DNA of 64,000 bases from contig QNQO01000458.1 of assembly GCA_003290165.1 (NCBI GenBank), positions 620,001 through 684,000 on the forward strand, given 5' to 3'. Made by a program: the position numbers and the translations under genes. The DNA comes from Berberis thunbergii (taxonomy: Eukaryota > Streptophyta > Magnoliopsida > Ranunculales > Berberidaceae). The notes below the pieces were generated by a model. The model was not told the DNA's origin. It was given only the letters and a program-made list of their open reading frames with translations, and did not search any database. Position 1 is the first letter of the stretch, and the number at the start of each line of letters is the position of its first letter. This document shows positions 11,890-22,296 of this stretch, piece by piece.

Positions 11890-12515
11890 ATGGCTGCAGT
11901 GCTCTTCTCGAGCTTCGCTCTAGCAAAAGTGTTCATGGTTGGAGATGAGATGGGATGGACTATAGGATTTGACTATCAAGCTTGGGCTCATGGCAAGGAT
12001 TTCAGGGTGGGTGACCAACTTGGTATGTTTCTGTACTCTTAGATCCCTGAGAGTGAATTTTTTGTTTCAATACTCCTAGTTCCCATTTCCCTGGAGCAGA
12101 AAGTGAGAAAATCCTTCTAAGACAAATGCTATGTTAATCTAGCATATATCGAGTACAATAGACTTCAGTTTCAATCATCTAAGACTCTATGAACTAATAA
12201 CGTTTGATTTTTCAATGACTACAGTTTTTCAATGTCTACAAAGTGAATGCAACCGACTTTCAAGCTTGCACCATACTACTAGAGGCAGAGGCATTAACAA
12301 CTGGGCATGATACGATTACCCTTTTGACTCCTGGAACAAAATGGTATGTGTGTAGTGCGGGGAAACATTGTGAACTCGGTCCTAAAAAAGTAGCCATCAC
12401 AGTGAAACCTGGACTTCTGGCTCCAACTAGTGCTCCAACATGGTCTCCAGAGAGTGATCCAACATGGGTTTTGAAAAGTGTTTCATCGGTTGCTCCTTCA
12501 CCAGATACATACTAG
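11890..12515 (+). pseudogene. Phytocyanin (blue-copper-protein-like) gene inside the MULE, ligand residues lost
   Basis: Exon 1 starts at the ATG at 11890 with a signal-peptide-like MAAVLFSSFALA. It continues KVFMVGDEMGWTIGFDYQAW and ends at ...VGDQL with a GT donor near 12024. Exon 2 begins after GACTACAG near 12223, reads VFNVYKVNATDFQAC through WYVCSAGKHC and stops at 12515 after a Pro/Ser-rich tail. Intron position and domain order are typical of plant phytocyanins, small extracellular proteins that bind copper through His, Cys, His and Met/Gln. The segment that normally holds the first His (between VFN and NV) is missing, as if deleted between two AAT repeats. The axial Met/Gln position is Pro. 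No GPI-type hydrophobic tail follows. It may be a decayed capture, or a non-copper early-nodulin-like form. Confidence 0.75.
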
Positions 12516-13030
12516 TGGGGTTGGTAATCAATTTATATTGTTATCGATCTCACTGGTGGGACTAATTACCAATATTGATTGAGTGTGTTATCTTAAGAAG
12601 TGTGATGTTGTTTCCAATAGCGTACTATAGAGCGCAAAGTTGTCTCCATGTTTAATGCAATAACGTTTGATGCTATTTGAGTTATTAGTGAAATTTGTGT
12701 CATTATATCCAAGTGTTGTAATCTTAGCTATTGAAGTAAAGTGATCTACATGTCACTAGTCCAACTTCATATCTGCAATCATACACTGCTAAAGATTAAG
12801 ATTGAACACACATTTCCTCTCTGCTCGTAAGAACCATCATTACACTGAAAAGTGAAAACTACTTCAGCATAGATAGGTCTGTCCTGAATTGTACCCCATT
12901 GATAACAAAAACTTAATCTTCTATGGTTCAATTTAGTTGCAGAAGTGGAGTAAATATCATTTTGAGTGCAAAATAATCTATATAATGAGGAAGTCGTAGA
13001 AGATTTGTATTCTTCGTGGATGATTAATTT

Positions 13031-13324
13031 ATGTGCTCAAGAATGATGATGGGCATGCATGGCTTCTTTAGAAGAGACTGGTTCTCGAACAAGTTTGGGA
13101 TGATGACCATAACTACAGAGCATGGTGGGTGTGCATATCAGTTTTTGAATTGCAATGATGTTATGTCATTTGAATTGCATTATGTTAAATCAGATTTTTG
13201 CAAAGATGTTAAAGCATTTGATTACAATATGCTATTAACATCCAATGAACATCAAATGAATTATATTGTTGCAAAACATCAAACTTTGTTGCAAGAACAT
13301 CCAATGATTTACATTGTGCTTTAA
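13031..13324 (+). other. Unrecognised 97-codon ORF inside the MULE
   Basis: An open frame beginning MCSRMMMGMHGFF and ending in a locally repetitive stretch in which phrases like 'aacatccaatgaacatcaa' recur. It matches no family I recognise. It could be captured host sequence or chance. Confidence 0.25.
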
Positions 13325-13667
13325 CATCCAATGTGCATGTACTCCTTCAAAATCTTGCCTACTTCAAACCTCCTATTAACTTGTTTGATTGTGTTTGTGA
13401 CATATGAGATCTGCAAGAAAATCAATTAAGTGTTGTTAATTAGCAGTAATTTAACCCCTTATAATATAATAATATATTAGTGGCAATAACTTAACCCTTT
13501 AAAATAAATTTGAATGCAACTTTGCCCCCTGCAACAGAACTGACCTAACAGATGATGAAGATGAGCTGCAATTCAAGTTTGCCATCAAAATTTGGCAAAA
13601 TTTTTCACTTATTGATGCTTGAATATTTAATCTATAGTGAAATAACATGTAGATGTAGTAGTAGAAG

Positions 13668-14323
13668 CAGTGTTCTAAAAAGCGCTAGGCGGTGGGCGTG
13701 CGACGAGCATGTGCTTAGCTCCCAGGGGCCTAGGCGACTTTAGGTTTTGTATTATAACTCTAATAATTTACAAAAGTTAAGCATAATATCTTATCAATTA
13801 CATCCAATTTAATGTCAAGATACATACGCAAAATTTATAAACATGAAAAAATTAACAATTATGAACAAAATTTATTAAAACTCAAATTACCGAAGTTGGT
13901 TTGATAAAATCATATACTAAAATTTATTAATTGCATGAATGACCTCAGTCATGTTTGATAAAATCATATACTAAAATTGGTATCGGCAGATCCTTTGAGA
14001 ATTCCATTAAGTAATCATCTTTTGCTACATTCAGATATATACTGAATAAAAAAATTAAATTGTTTCTTTCCAAAAAAATGGAAAGAAAAATAAAATAAGA
14101 ACACAATCAGCCTTATTCAAATTAGTCTCAGCATCCTCTTTCATCGGCCTGAGAACAACCAATCTCAACTCCTTGTTCATATAAATTTTTGCAACTAGGA
14201 AAAAAAAACCACCTAGACCACCTAAACAGCTCAGAACCTGCCTAGACGCCTGCCCGATTTTTCACCTCGCTCAACCATTAATTTGGGCGTTTCTCTAACG
14301 CCTACTGCCTGAGTAGAACACTG
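13668..14323. mobile_element. Small hAT-type element nested in the MULE
   Basis: Terminal inverted repeats CAGTGTTCTA / TAGAACACTG (10 bp, perfect) are flanked by the 8-bp duplication AGTAGAAG (13660-13667 and 14324-14331). Subterminal sequences are complementary (GCGCTAGGCGGTGGGCG on the left; GGGCG and AACGCC on the right). Non-autonomous: 656 bp with no transposase ORF. Confidence 0.85.
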
Positions 14324-14819
14324 AGTAGAAGCAGAGATGAAAGTTATTGGTGGTGAAGTGGAGATGGTGGTGGTGAAGGAGGAGTTGGTGGATTATCCTA
14401 ACATCTTAGTGGAAGTTTGAATCTCATACATCAACTTTAAATCTCAGCCTTCAGATCATTAAAGGGTATTTTGGACAATAAAATATGACATTTTTGAAGG
14501 TATCACGTGCCTTGACAGTCAAGGCACGTTGACTGTTAGTATTAGGAGGAAAGTGCAATATGAATATTAATTGGGGGCAAAGCTGAATAAGCTATATATT
14601 ATAGGGAAAAATTGCAATTAACCCTTAAGTATATTAGCCTTCCAAACATTCTTTTTCCAGGTAACCAAAAAAATTAATAAAACTTGCATCGTATAGAAAA
14701 TCAGGTGGTTTGACATTAATATGTAAAAAAATGACAAATGCCATAGATGCGATGCCTTCCAGTGAAGTCAATTTCATCAGCAACGAAGTTCAATAATATG
14801 AAATAAGACATGAGCATAA

Positions 14820-15032
14820 GTTTAGTAATCCCATTGATTTTCTTCCCACCTAAATTGCTAAAGGTAGTAGCTGAATTGATTGGGAAGTATTTGAATTGAT
14901 GATCTCACAAGGCACATGCATAGGCCCTTCGACAAAAGTTTGTATTCTCGTGGATATCTCCAAGCCTTTACCAGACAAAATATAGATTTCGGCTCCATCA
15001 ATGAAAGGCTATTAGCAATGTATAAGATATCT
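14820..15032 (+). pseudogene. LINE-type ORF1 relic (DUF4283-like), 5' part
   Basis: Read in one frame, the DNA just before the CACTA insertion encodes VDISKPLPDKI, a stop, then ISAPSMKGY, a stop and QCIRY. This is the pattern of the DUF4283 / zinc-knuckle ORF1-type proteins of plant LINE retroelements. The reading continues beyond the CACTA element at 18155 into a zinc-knuckle-like CNHCRLHSH. Several stops show it is dead. Confidence 0.55.
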
Positions 15033-16471
15033 CACTACAAAAAAAATAAATTCAACAACAACATCTTGCCGTTGCTAAGTATTAAAAAAGCGTAGCTGCA
15101 ATGAGTCGACAACAACTCAATGAACATTGCAATACCATAGCTATTTGAATCGTCGCTCCAGTATAACAGTAATAGTGGACTTTTCCATGGCTATCTGTTA
15201 ACGGTTTGTGATTGTCGCTAAGTTGCAAAGAATCCATCTCTAAATTAATTTGAATTTGAAGGTTTATTTGAGATGATAGTTATTAGAGATAGCTTTTGAA
15301 AAATTTGAGACGCCTGGAGTTTTCACAAATTGAAAAAATAGAGACGACATTTGCTGTTGCAAATCAGGGACACTCAATTAGCCGTGGCAATATAAACAAC
15401 CAATTCAAATCAACAACTAGAATACTGATACTGCTGTTGCTAACTCTAACCTGTTGTTGCTAATAATTTAACTGTAAATTGATTAGCCACTAAACAATGA
15501 AAGTTCAATTTTTAATGAGATTAGTTCTCTCTATTAATGAGATTAGTTCTCTCTATTAATTTTTAATGCGATGTGCCAACAATAATAATGATGAAATGGT
15601 GAAAGTTTTGTAGTTATATCAGAGGGACATAACCCCACTTAAACTAGAGTATACAACACTCTCAAAATAATGAACTTAAACAACACACAACATCAAATAT
15701 AATACAACAGTATCAAAATAATGATTATATTGCTCTCACAGTTTCTAATCTTTACTTATTTATAGATGATCATCGAAACTTATTTTCCAAATATGAATTT
15801 AAGCCACTAAGTGCCTTTGTCTTTGGGGCCCTTTCCCTCTGGTGGAGGGTCACTTTGTGGTGTCTTGTGGAGTTTCTTCACATTCAGTTGCTTTCTGAAC
15901 CGGCTCATTGTAGATTCCTTCATCTAGTTGAGTTTGTGTACACAAGATATGCAAAATGCCACAAATGAGAAAAATATATAGATTCATGAAATCGGGGTAA
16001 TTACTAAAAAGTATAAAATCAACCTATTAAAAGAAAATTAAAACATAATCCTCATCAATGAACAAAAACACACTAAACATTCTCACTAAATTCATAGGGA
16101 GCTTATATCCTACAATATTGCACTAACTTACCTATTAAAAGAAAATTAAAACATAATCAAATTATCCTTTGACCTAAAAAGTATCCATGAAGTAAATTCA
16201 ACAATGAATTTAAATTATCCTTTGAACTAAAAAGTTCAGAGTAAGTTAGAACTAGTCAATTAGCAAGTCGAAAACAATAATACTCAAATTTGATTAAAAA
16301 GTTCGCTAATGCTCAACTAATTGTCTGTTCTACCAACACGAAACAAAATGCCTCAAATACATAACTAAATTCTAGGGTTTCCGACATAGAAATCAAGCAG
16401 AAACAACAATTAAAAAAAATTGAATAAAAGAAACCCTAAAATTGTGATGCAGATCTTACTAGGGGTTCGAT

Positions 16472-16774
16472 TCAAGGGAAACTTGCAGCCACCGGAGATC
16501 TAGAGAGATTGGAAGGTTTGAGTTTCTTGGGAGTTGGAAGTTGGAGAATCGACGAGGAGGTTGGAAGAAGGTTGAAGGAGGAATCCATCATCGAAGCTAG
16601 TAGGGTTGTGAGGAAGAACTGTGGAAGAAGAAAACAATTCAGATATTTGGAGGTGTGTAGGATGAGATCCGAAGCTAACAGAGGACGATGAAAAGAGGAG
16701 ATAACAAAAATCTTACCTGACAGTGATGGATGCTGGAGTTGGAGTTGGAGGTGGAGTCGACTGGACATTGTCAA
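16472..16774 (-). other. Unrecognised 100-codon ORF in the CACTA element
   Basis: Leu/Ser-rich open frame (MTMSSRLHLQLQLQHPSL start) with purine-rich direct repeats (gaggtggaggtgg) just upstream. No family recognised. It may be a captured 5' exon or untranslated region rather than a protein. Confidence 0.2.
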
Positions 16775-16898
16775 CTTTGTTGGCAGCGATGCTTGGTAGT
16801 GGATGCTGGAGCGTCGAAGGTGGAGGTGGAGGTGAGGTGAAAAATGAAGATTGAAGACTTTAAGGCCTTAAAGCTTATAAGCTAAGGGAGTTTAGGGT

Positions 16899-17622
16899 TA
16901 GGGGTGGGCATCCCATCCCGCAATCCTGATCCCGTCCCGTCCCGATTTTTTCGGGTCTTAATGGGATTGAATAATTTCATCCCGATCCTGTCCTAGAATG
17001 GGATGGGATGGGATGAAGATTTTCAATCCCGCCAATCTCGAACAATTTTTTTTAATATTTATTATTAATAATTTAATTTATTTATTTATTTTTATTCATA
17101 TAAACTTACAGATGACTGACAGAAACTCATGGTAAACCATTATGAATATGTTAGAGCATCATCAATAGGTCTATATTTCTTCCCTAACAAAAGATGAAAT
17201 GTCATTTTGTCAAGGAACCATGAATTTTGTTTCCCACAGTAATGAAATTGTAAAATCAGTTAGGAGGCCATCACAACAACACAATACTCTTAGTGGTCCC
17301 ATTTATCATGTCATTTTCTAAAAGTCAAGCTCACTTGACTTCATTGTTAGGGGATTTAGTGGCTACCCTTATATTTGCATGCCACATCTATATCTAATTA
17401 TAAGAAAATTATTTTTCACACTCTTATATGATGATAATCTTCGCGGCAGTCACAGGCAGCACGCTGATCACGTCCCGAACCCGTCCCGTCCCGCTCGTAT
17501 GGGATGGGACGAGATCGGGATAGGGTTTTTCCCATTCCGTCCCGTCCCGTCTCGATCTCGTATGAACGGGATGGGATATGGATGGGTATATCTCGTCCCA
17601 TCCCGTCCCGTGTCCACCCCTA
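16899..17622. mobile_element. hAT element, GGGGTGGGCA family, copy 1
   Basis: The ends are TAGGGGTGGGCA and TGTCCACCCCTA. The 8-bp duplication TTTAGGGT is at 16891-16898 and 17623-17630. Subterminal zones are packed with the alternating phrases CCCGTCCCG / GGGATGGGA. It is about 724 bp with no transposase. A close relative lies at 40873-41844. Confidence 0.88.
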
Positions 17623-18154
17623 TTTAGGGTTAAGGTTGCTGTTTAGAGTTGGGCTTGGGCTTGAAGTGCCTCCCACAACTTCTTCTCGCCCAAACCTTAT
17701 TTATGTATATATATTTTTCGTTTTAAATCCATTACAGACTACATATACCATAGCAACGAGTTTTTATTAGTGACCACGAATTTTTATTACTGAGAGCCCT
17801 TCCACCGTGACTAAGTAGAGACAACATATACAGTAGCAATGAGTTTTTATTAGTGATAGGCCTCCCACCATAACTAAGTAGAGACGGTAAAAGCTGTCCT
17901 ACGCTAAATACAATTGAAATAATAAATAACTTAGCAATAACTAAAATGCCGTCCCAAATGTTTTAATTAGCTACGGTTTATTGTGAATTAAGCAACGGTT
18001 TTCCAGTCACAAGCACATTTTTAGTGATTATGGTCTTGAACAGCTACCAAAAGCAATAGTGACGACATTTTGCTGTCTCAAATCTTATAATTAGAGACAG
18101 AATCAGATTGCCGTCTCTGTTACTTGTAGCTATTAATAGTTTTTTTTAGTAGTG

Positions 18155-18540
18155 TCTGCATCCTCCAAAGTTCTGCAACCATTGTCGGCTGCATTCTCAT
18201 ATGAAATCAACTGGTTGGGTGAAGAATCCAGAATTGAGGAAGATGAATAAAGGTCAAGAAAAAGGGAAAGAAACAACAAAAATAACAACAAAGGATGACC
18301 ATGGATTCACTAATGTTGAATGTAGAATGCAAAAGAATAAGCAAGTTTCTCAACCAAAACTAGAGAAGAAGAAACTTATTATAGATGAAGCAATCAAGAA
18401 AACAAAGAAACATAATGCTTCTTTGCATTCTTTGGAGACTCTAATTGTTTCGACGACTAGGGAACCAACCATGTCTATACCTATTGAAACTACAGGGGCT
18501 ATGGGAAGCAGCGATGCAAAAATATCAATTTGGAGTTGAA
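18155..18540 (+). pseudogene. LINE-type ORF1 relic, 3' part with zinc knuckle
   Basis: Continues the 14820-15032 reading frame after the CACTA element. PPKFCNHCRLHSH is followed by TGWVKNPELRK, which resembles a C-x2-C-x4-H knuckle followed by the conserved W..P-L of DUF4283-linked ORF1 proteins (the last Cys is replaced). A Lys-rich tail follows to the stop at 18539. The sequence to about 18900 is purine-rich and low in complexity. Confidence 0.5.
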
Positions 18541-19129
18541 ATCTGACAACAAGATGGATCCAAAGGTAACAAAACTCTAATAATTAGGAATAATGGGAAC
18601 TTAGCAGAGGCAATGAACAAACACATAAAAAGTTAAAGAAAATAGCCATCAAGTAACTGAGATTGGCAATGAAACAGAAAAAGGAAAACACTGAGCAGAG
18701 AGAGGAACAAGAGAGAGCTAAGAGACAAAGAAGAAGCAGACGAACCAAAAAGAGATAAAGACAAGTTTGACGTCCATGGAGAAGAAGAAGAACATGAATC
18801 AATCCCTTCCAATGAAGAGGATGCAATGGATTGGGCTACAAAGAAGTATTCAAAAGTTTGCATCCAAGTTTTCAGACTAAACCCTCGAAGATCTACTAGA
18901 ACTTGGAAAGCGAATAAGAAATATTTTTAGCACTATATTGGGTGGTTATTGCAACAAAATTGGGCTGCCATACTGACACATTTTTGCATGTTGTGAGTAC
19001 ACACAAGCTAGTTCTAATAGACGCTTGTTACATCTCCCCAAATTTATATGTACCAAAAACTAATCTTAGGATACCTCCAGTATGGCGACACAAATTTCTT
19101 GAGATCATCCGTAACCCCAACAAATAGAT
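18541..19129. other. Intergenic, low-complexity purine-rich DNA
   Basis: AAG/GAA-rich sequence to about 18900, then ordinary AT-rich DNA. The open frames on the minus strand are Ser/Leu-rich shadows of the purine-rich tract. No gene recognised. Confidence 0.45.
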
Positions 19130-19139
19130 AACCCGACTC

Positions 19140-19338
19140 AACACTACAGTCATTGCACCACCAATGGGTTACCCCAAGTCAGCTCAGTCCGAAACTGTAG
19201 CATGAACTGATACCCATAACCACCACTAAGAATGTTTGGTCAAAGTCTTTTAGCATCCCAACCTCCCATCCAATTTGAAATTTCCCATTCAACCAAAATT
19301 GTTCGAACAAAGTCTCAAGATTAGGACAAGTATACAGA
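19140..19338 (+). pseudogene. Carboxylesterase 5'-end relic upstream of copy c
   Basis: Aligns by eye with the relic at 34485-34670 and with codons about 28-75 of the intact copies: GGGTTACCCCAAGTCAGC, a damaged VASIDVPL region, then 'caaagtcttttagcatcccaacctcccatcc', matching RVFHPLNLPS. Frameshifted and without the catalytic domain. It shows that a truncated CXE stood in front of a full one before the unit was duplicated. Confidence 0.6.
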
Positions 19339-19353
19339 GAGTTGGGTAATTGG

Positions 19354-19485
19354 CTAATGGCATGATAGCTCAACGGTTAGAGCTTGACTGATGATACCAC
19401 TAGATCATGGGTTCAAACCTAGCTTGCGACATCTTTATGGGTTCTAGAATCCTATAAAAACCCTACTTGTCTTCCAAAAAAAAAA
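19354..19485 (+). mobile_element. tRNA-derived SINE, 132 bp
   Basis: A Pol III A box (TAGCTCAACGGTTAGAGC) and a B box (GGGTTCAAACC) are spaced as in tRNA, followed by a short tRNA-unrelated body and a poly-A tail. It is flanked by the 15-bp duplication GAGTTGGGTAATTGG (19339-19353 and 19486-19500). The paralogous unit around 34670-34690 has the same flanks with no insertion, which confirms the boundaries. Confidence 0.85.
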
Positions 19486-19751
19486 GAGTTGGGTAATTGG
19501 TGTCCCATACATCATTGCACACTGTAATTTGGTCCAAGGGTGTTTTGGTTATTCTAAAATCCTAGTATCTCTATCAAATAATGAGGACCTTTTAGTATAC
19601 TAAACCAACTTGGCCATTCTCACCCTAAAACAAAACTAGAATTCAACGTTCAAAACTTGGCCATCCAGTAATCAACTCAACTCTTCTATAAGTCAGACAT
19701 TTTGGCCAATTTGTGCATCATTCAAACTCTCACCTGTCTTTAGCACATTCA

Positions 19752-20702
19752 ATGGATCCATACAAGTTCTTCAACATAGTCCCTAATCCGGACGGATCCA
19801 TAACCCAACTCAAAAATATACCTACTGTACCGCCAACGGGTTACACGGACGATTCATTCCAATCCCAAACTGTTGCATCCATTGATGTCCCTCTGAACAC
19901 CACCAACAAAACATGGCTCCGAGTCTTCCACCCTCTCAACCTCCCATGCACCACAAAACTCCCTGTGGTAATTTACTTCCATGGTGGAGGTTTTATTCGC
20001 AACAGTGCTGCATCTGTGGCTTTTCACAACCTTTGCAATACAATTGCTATTGAGTTACCTGTTATAATTCTCTCAGTTGAGTATCGTAAAGCCCCCAAAA
20101 ATCGCCTCCCGGCACCTTATGAAGATGCTGTTGATGCAATGCTTTGGCTTAAACAACAGGCCTTAAAATGCGAACACAAGTTCACAAATGTAGCTGATTT
20201 TACAAAATGTTTCCTCATGGGCTTGAGTTCGGGTGGTAACATTGTCTACCATGCTGGCCTACGTGCCCTGAATTTGGATCTAGAGCCAGTCAAGATTATT
20301 GGGTTGATCATGAACCAACCCGGGTTTGGGGGGTCCCTAAAAACTGAATCTGAACTAAATCAAGCCAATGACAAGGTGCTGCCACTGCCGGTTATCGATT
20401 TACTGAATAAATTGGCATCCCCAATTGGCGCTAATGGTGATAATGAATATTTTAATCCAATGCTTAATGAGTACCAGAATGCGGAGATAAAAAAGTTACC
20501 GAAATGTTATGTTAACGGGTACGGCGGAGACCCATTGGTGGATCGGCAGAAGGAGTTTTTGAAAATGTTGGAGGGACATGGGGTTCATGTTGTGGGAAGT
20601 TTCCATGAAGATGGTTATCATGGAGTTGAGCTGTTTGAGCAAGAGAAGCTCGATGCATTGCTGATGGATCTTAAGAATTTTATTTATTCTTCTGAAACGT
20701 AG
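19752..20702 (+). CDS. Carboxylesterase (CXE-like), copy c
   Basis: Single-exon gene of 316 residues from the ATG at 19752 (MDPYKFFNIVPNPDGS). The open frame extends 13 codons further upstream without an ATG. Oxyanion motif HGGGF at 77-81, nucleophile motif GLSSGGN with Ser159, Asp260 in GGDPLVDRQ and His290 in DGYHGVELF form a complete catalytic set. It belongs to the same subgroup as the pair at 36.8 and 42.3 kb (shared MDPYK start, VASIDVPLNTT, MGLSSGGN). The upstream region (about 19585-19690) occurs again as relics near 33030-33130 and 34748-34860, so this gene represents an older duplication unit. A possible TATA element (CTATAAG) lies at about 19686. Confidence 0.93.
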   Translation: MDPYKFFNIVPNPDGSITQLKNIPTVPPTGYTDDSFQSQTVASIDVPLNTTNKTWLRVFHPLNLPCTTKLPVVIYFHGGGFIRNSAASVAFHNLCNTIAIELPVIILSVEYRKAPKNRLPAPYEDAVDAMLWLKQQALKCEHKFTNVADFTKCFLMGLSSGGNIVYHAGLRALNLDLEPVKIIGLIMNQPGFGGSLKTESELNQANDKVLPLPVIDLLNKLASPIGANGDNEYFNPMLNEYQNAEIKKLPKCYVNGYGGDPLVDRQKEFLKMLEGHGVHVVGSFHEDGYHGVELFEQEKLDALLMDLKNFIYSSET

Positions 20703-21307
20703 GCAGTAATTTGTAAGCAAGTGTAAACGAATAGGAGGACATCACGTCATTAGTCACATTAGAACAAAGAACGGGGGATCATTTGAGAGTCGAGACTCAC
20801 TCTTATTAAGCTTTTAGTTTGCCCATTATTCTTTGAATAAAATTGTCACAGATTTGAAGAATTAATAGTCTACTCTACCCACACTCTAAATTTAAATATT
20901 TTTCTCGCTCTTTACATGAATCAACCAATAATATTGTCTTCAACTTAAACAACCACCATCGAATATGAGGTTTTTACTAGTTGGATTGTTCCCTTCTAAA
21001 ATGTCTCGTTGCTATTGAGAGACATATCAAATCCTTGTTAACCACACACATTGTGACTCCTTAATCCACGTGAGACTAATTCTCATGCTCAAATCGAGCC
21101 ACATCTCTGACACAAGTTCAAGGAATAACAATAACAACTAACAATATTGCATTCAAGAGTATGATTCTCGGCTCTTCGCCAAACTTTATGCTTGAGGGTG
21201 AGCATTGGAAATGCTCTATCACTTGCCAAAACTGTAGGCTGAACATAGATGTAAATAATGATTATTTTTTTTTTTTTTTATGATTTGTACCATCATAGTT
21301 TATGCCT
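20703..21307. other. Intergenic downstream of carboxylesterase c
   Basis: No gene recognised. AT-rich, with an ordinary 3'-flank character just after the stop. Confidence 0.5.
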
Positions 21308-21426
21308 GAGCATTTTCAAGGGTAAAAGCTAAAATCATCCTTATTTTAACCAAAAGCTAATTTTTGGAGTCTCTCATTTTTTCATCACTCCAGCCACATT
21401 TCCCATTTTAACTTTTTCATCATTAT

Positions 21427-21457
<31 letters not shown>

Positions 21458-22296
21458 TTTTTTCCTAGTTTTTGAATTTTTTTATTTAAATTTTAATGAT
21501 TGGAGAAGAGAGAAGGAAGAAAATTGACTTAATTTTTTTTTTTTTTTTTATAATAATTATTAGGATTTCAGGTTGGAATGGATACCCCAAATATAGGGAA
21601 AAGAGGCAAAGTTAAAATGAGGGTTTGGGTAGGGAATCCCCCGGAGCAAGTTTTTTTTTCTCAAATGAGACCCTCAAAATAGTTTTTTGGCTATTTTAGG
21701 AGATCCTTTGGAGATGCTCTTAGCCAAAAAACTATTTTAAGGATCTCATGTGAAAAAATCCATACTCGAAGGGAACCCTATAATTTTTCCTATTTTAACT
21801 TTACTTCTATCGTCCTCCTATATTTGGGGGCATCCATACCATCCCAAAAATCCTAAAGAATATTAAAATATTCAAACTCTTTTAATTTTTCAAATTGAAA
21901 ACAAAAACAAAAACCAAAACCAAAACCAAAACAAATTAATAATAGTATTTAAAAACTAATTATTAATACTAAAAAATTTAAAAACTCCCAACTCTTTTAA
22001 TTTGTATAATTAAAATTAAGTTAAAATTAATAATAGTATATATTTAATAATAGTATAATAGTCTAATTGAAATTAATAATAGTATAATTATATTAAGTTG
22101 AATTAATAAGAGTATAACAATATAATTGGAACTAAATTGATATAGAAAAGTTTAGGATATATTTAAATAATTATGAAAAATTAAAACAGGAAATGTGGTT
22201 GGAGTGGTGAAAAAACATGAGATCCCTAAATTTAGCTTTTGATTAAAATGGGGGATGATTGATCCTCCATCTTAACTTCTACCCTTGGAGATGCAC
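21308..22296. mobile_element. Large foldback element, about 1 kb
   Basis: The ends are imperfect inverted repeats of more than 100 bp: GCATTTTCAAGGGTAAAAG on the left against the complement of CTACCCTTGGAGATGC on the right. Both arms continue through a matching 'aaaatcatcc', 'agctaaat' and 'cactccaaccacatttcc' series. A second inverted pair is centred near 21715 (AAAATAGTTTTTTGGCTA against TAGCCAAAAAACTATTTTA). AT-rich interior with no ORF. A foldback/MITE-type DNA element; the exact target duplication is not resolved. Confidence 0.65.

Larger units (their letters stand above)
11139..14624. mobile_element. Mutator-like element with long TIRs (Pack-MULE candidate)
   Basis: The ends are long inverted repeats of about 130 bp (left 11139-11275, right about 14490-14624). 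Both start GGGTTAATTGC and share CCTATAATATATA and CATATTGCACTTTCCTC in inverted orientation. The 9-bp duplication TTAAGTATA flanks the element at 11130-11138 and 14625-14633. Long TIRs with a 9-bp target duplication are the signature of Mutator superfamily elements. No transposase is visible. The interior instead carries a two-exon phytocyanin-like gene (11890-12515), an unrecognised 97-codon ORF (13031-13324) and a nested hAT element (13668-14323). Confidence 0.85.
15033..18154. mobile_element. Non-autonomous CACTA element, 3.1 kb
   Basis: The left end is CACTACAAAAAAAA; the right end is the complement of CACTACTAAAAAAAA. Both are flanked by the 3-bp duplication TCT (15030-15032 and 18155-18157). 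Subterminal regions hold many degenerate short repeats of the type CCGTTGCTAA / GACGACATTTTGCTGT, typical of CACTA elements. No transposase is recognised. A short minus-strand stretch (about 15800-15960) and a region around 16470-16850 look transcribed or gene-like but are not identifiable. A hAT element (16899-17622) lies inside. Confidence 0.85.

Noticed and set aside
17379..17770. Arg/Pro-rich ORFs on both strands
   Set aside because: Products of the CCCGTCCCG / GGGATGGGA subterminal repeats of the hAT element.
19358..19430. tRNA gene on the plus strand
   Set aside because: Boxes are present but flanking 15-bp duplications and a poly-A tail show a SINE, not a tRNA gene.
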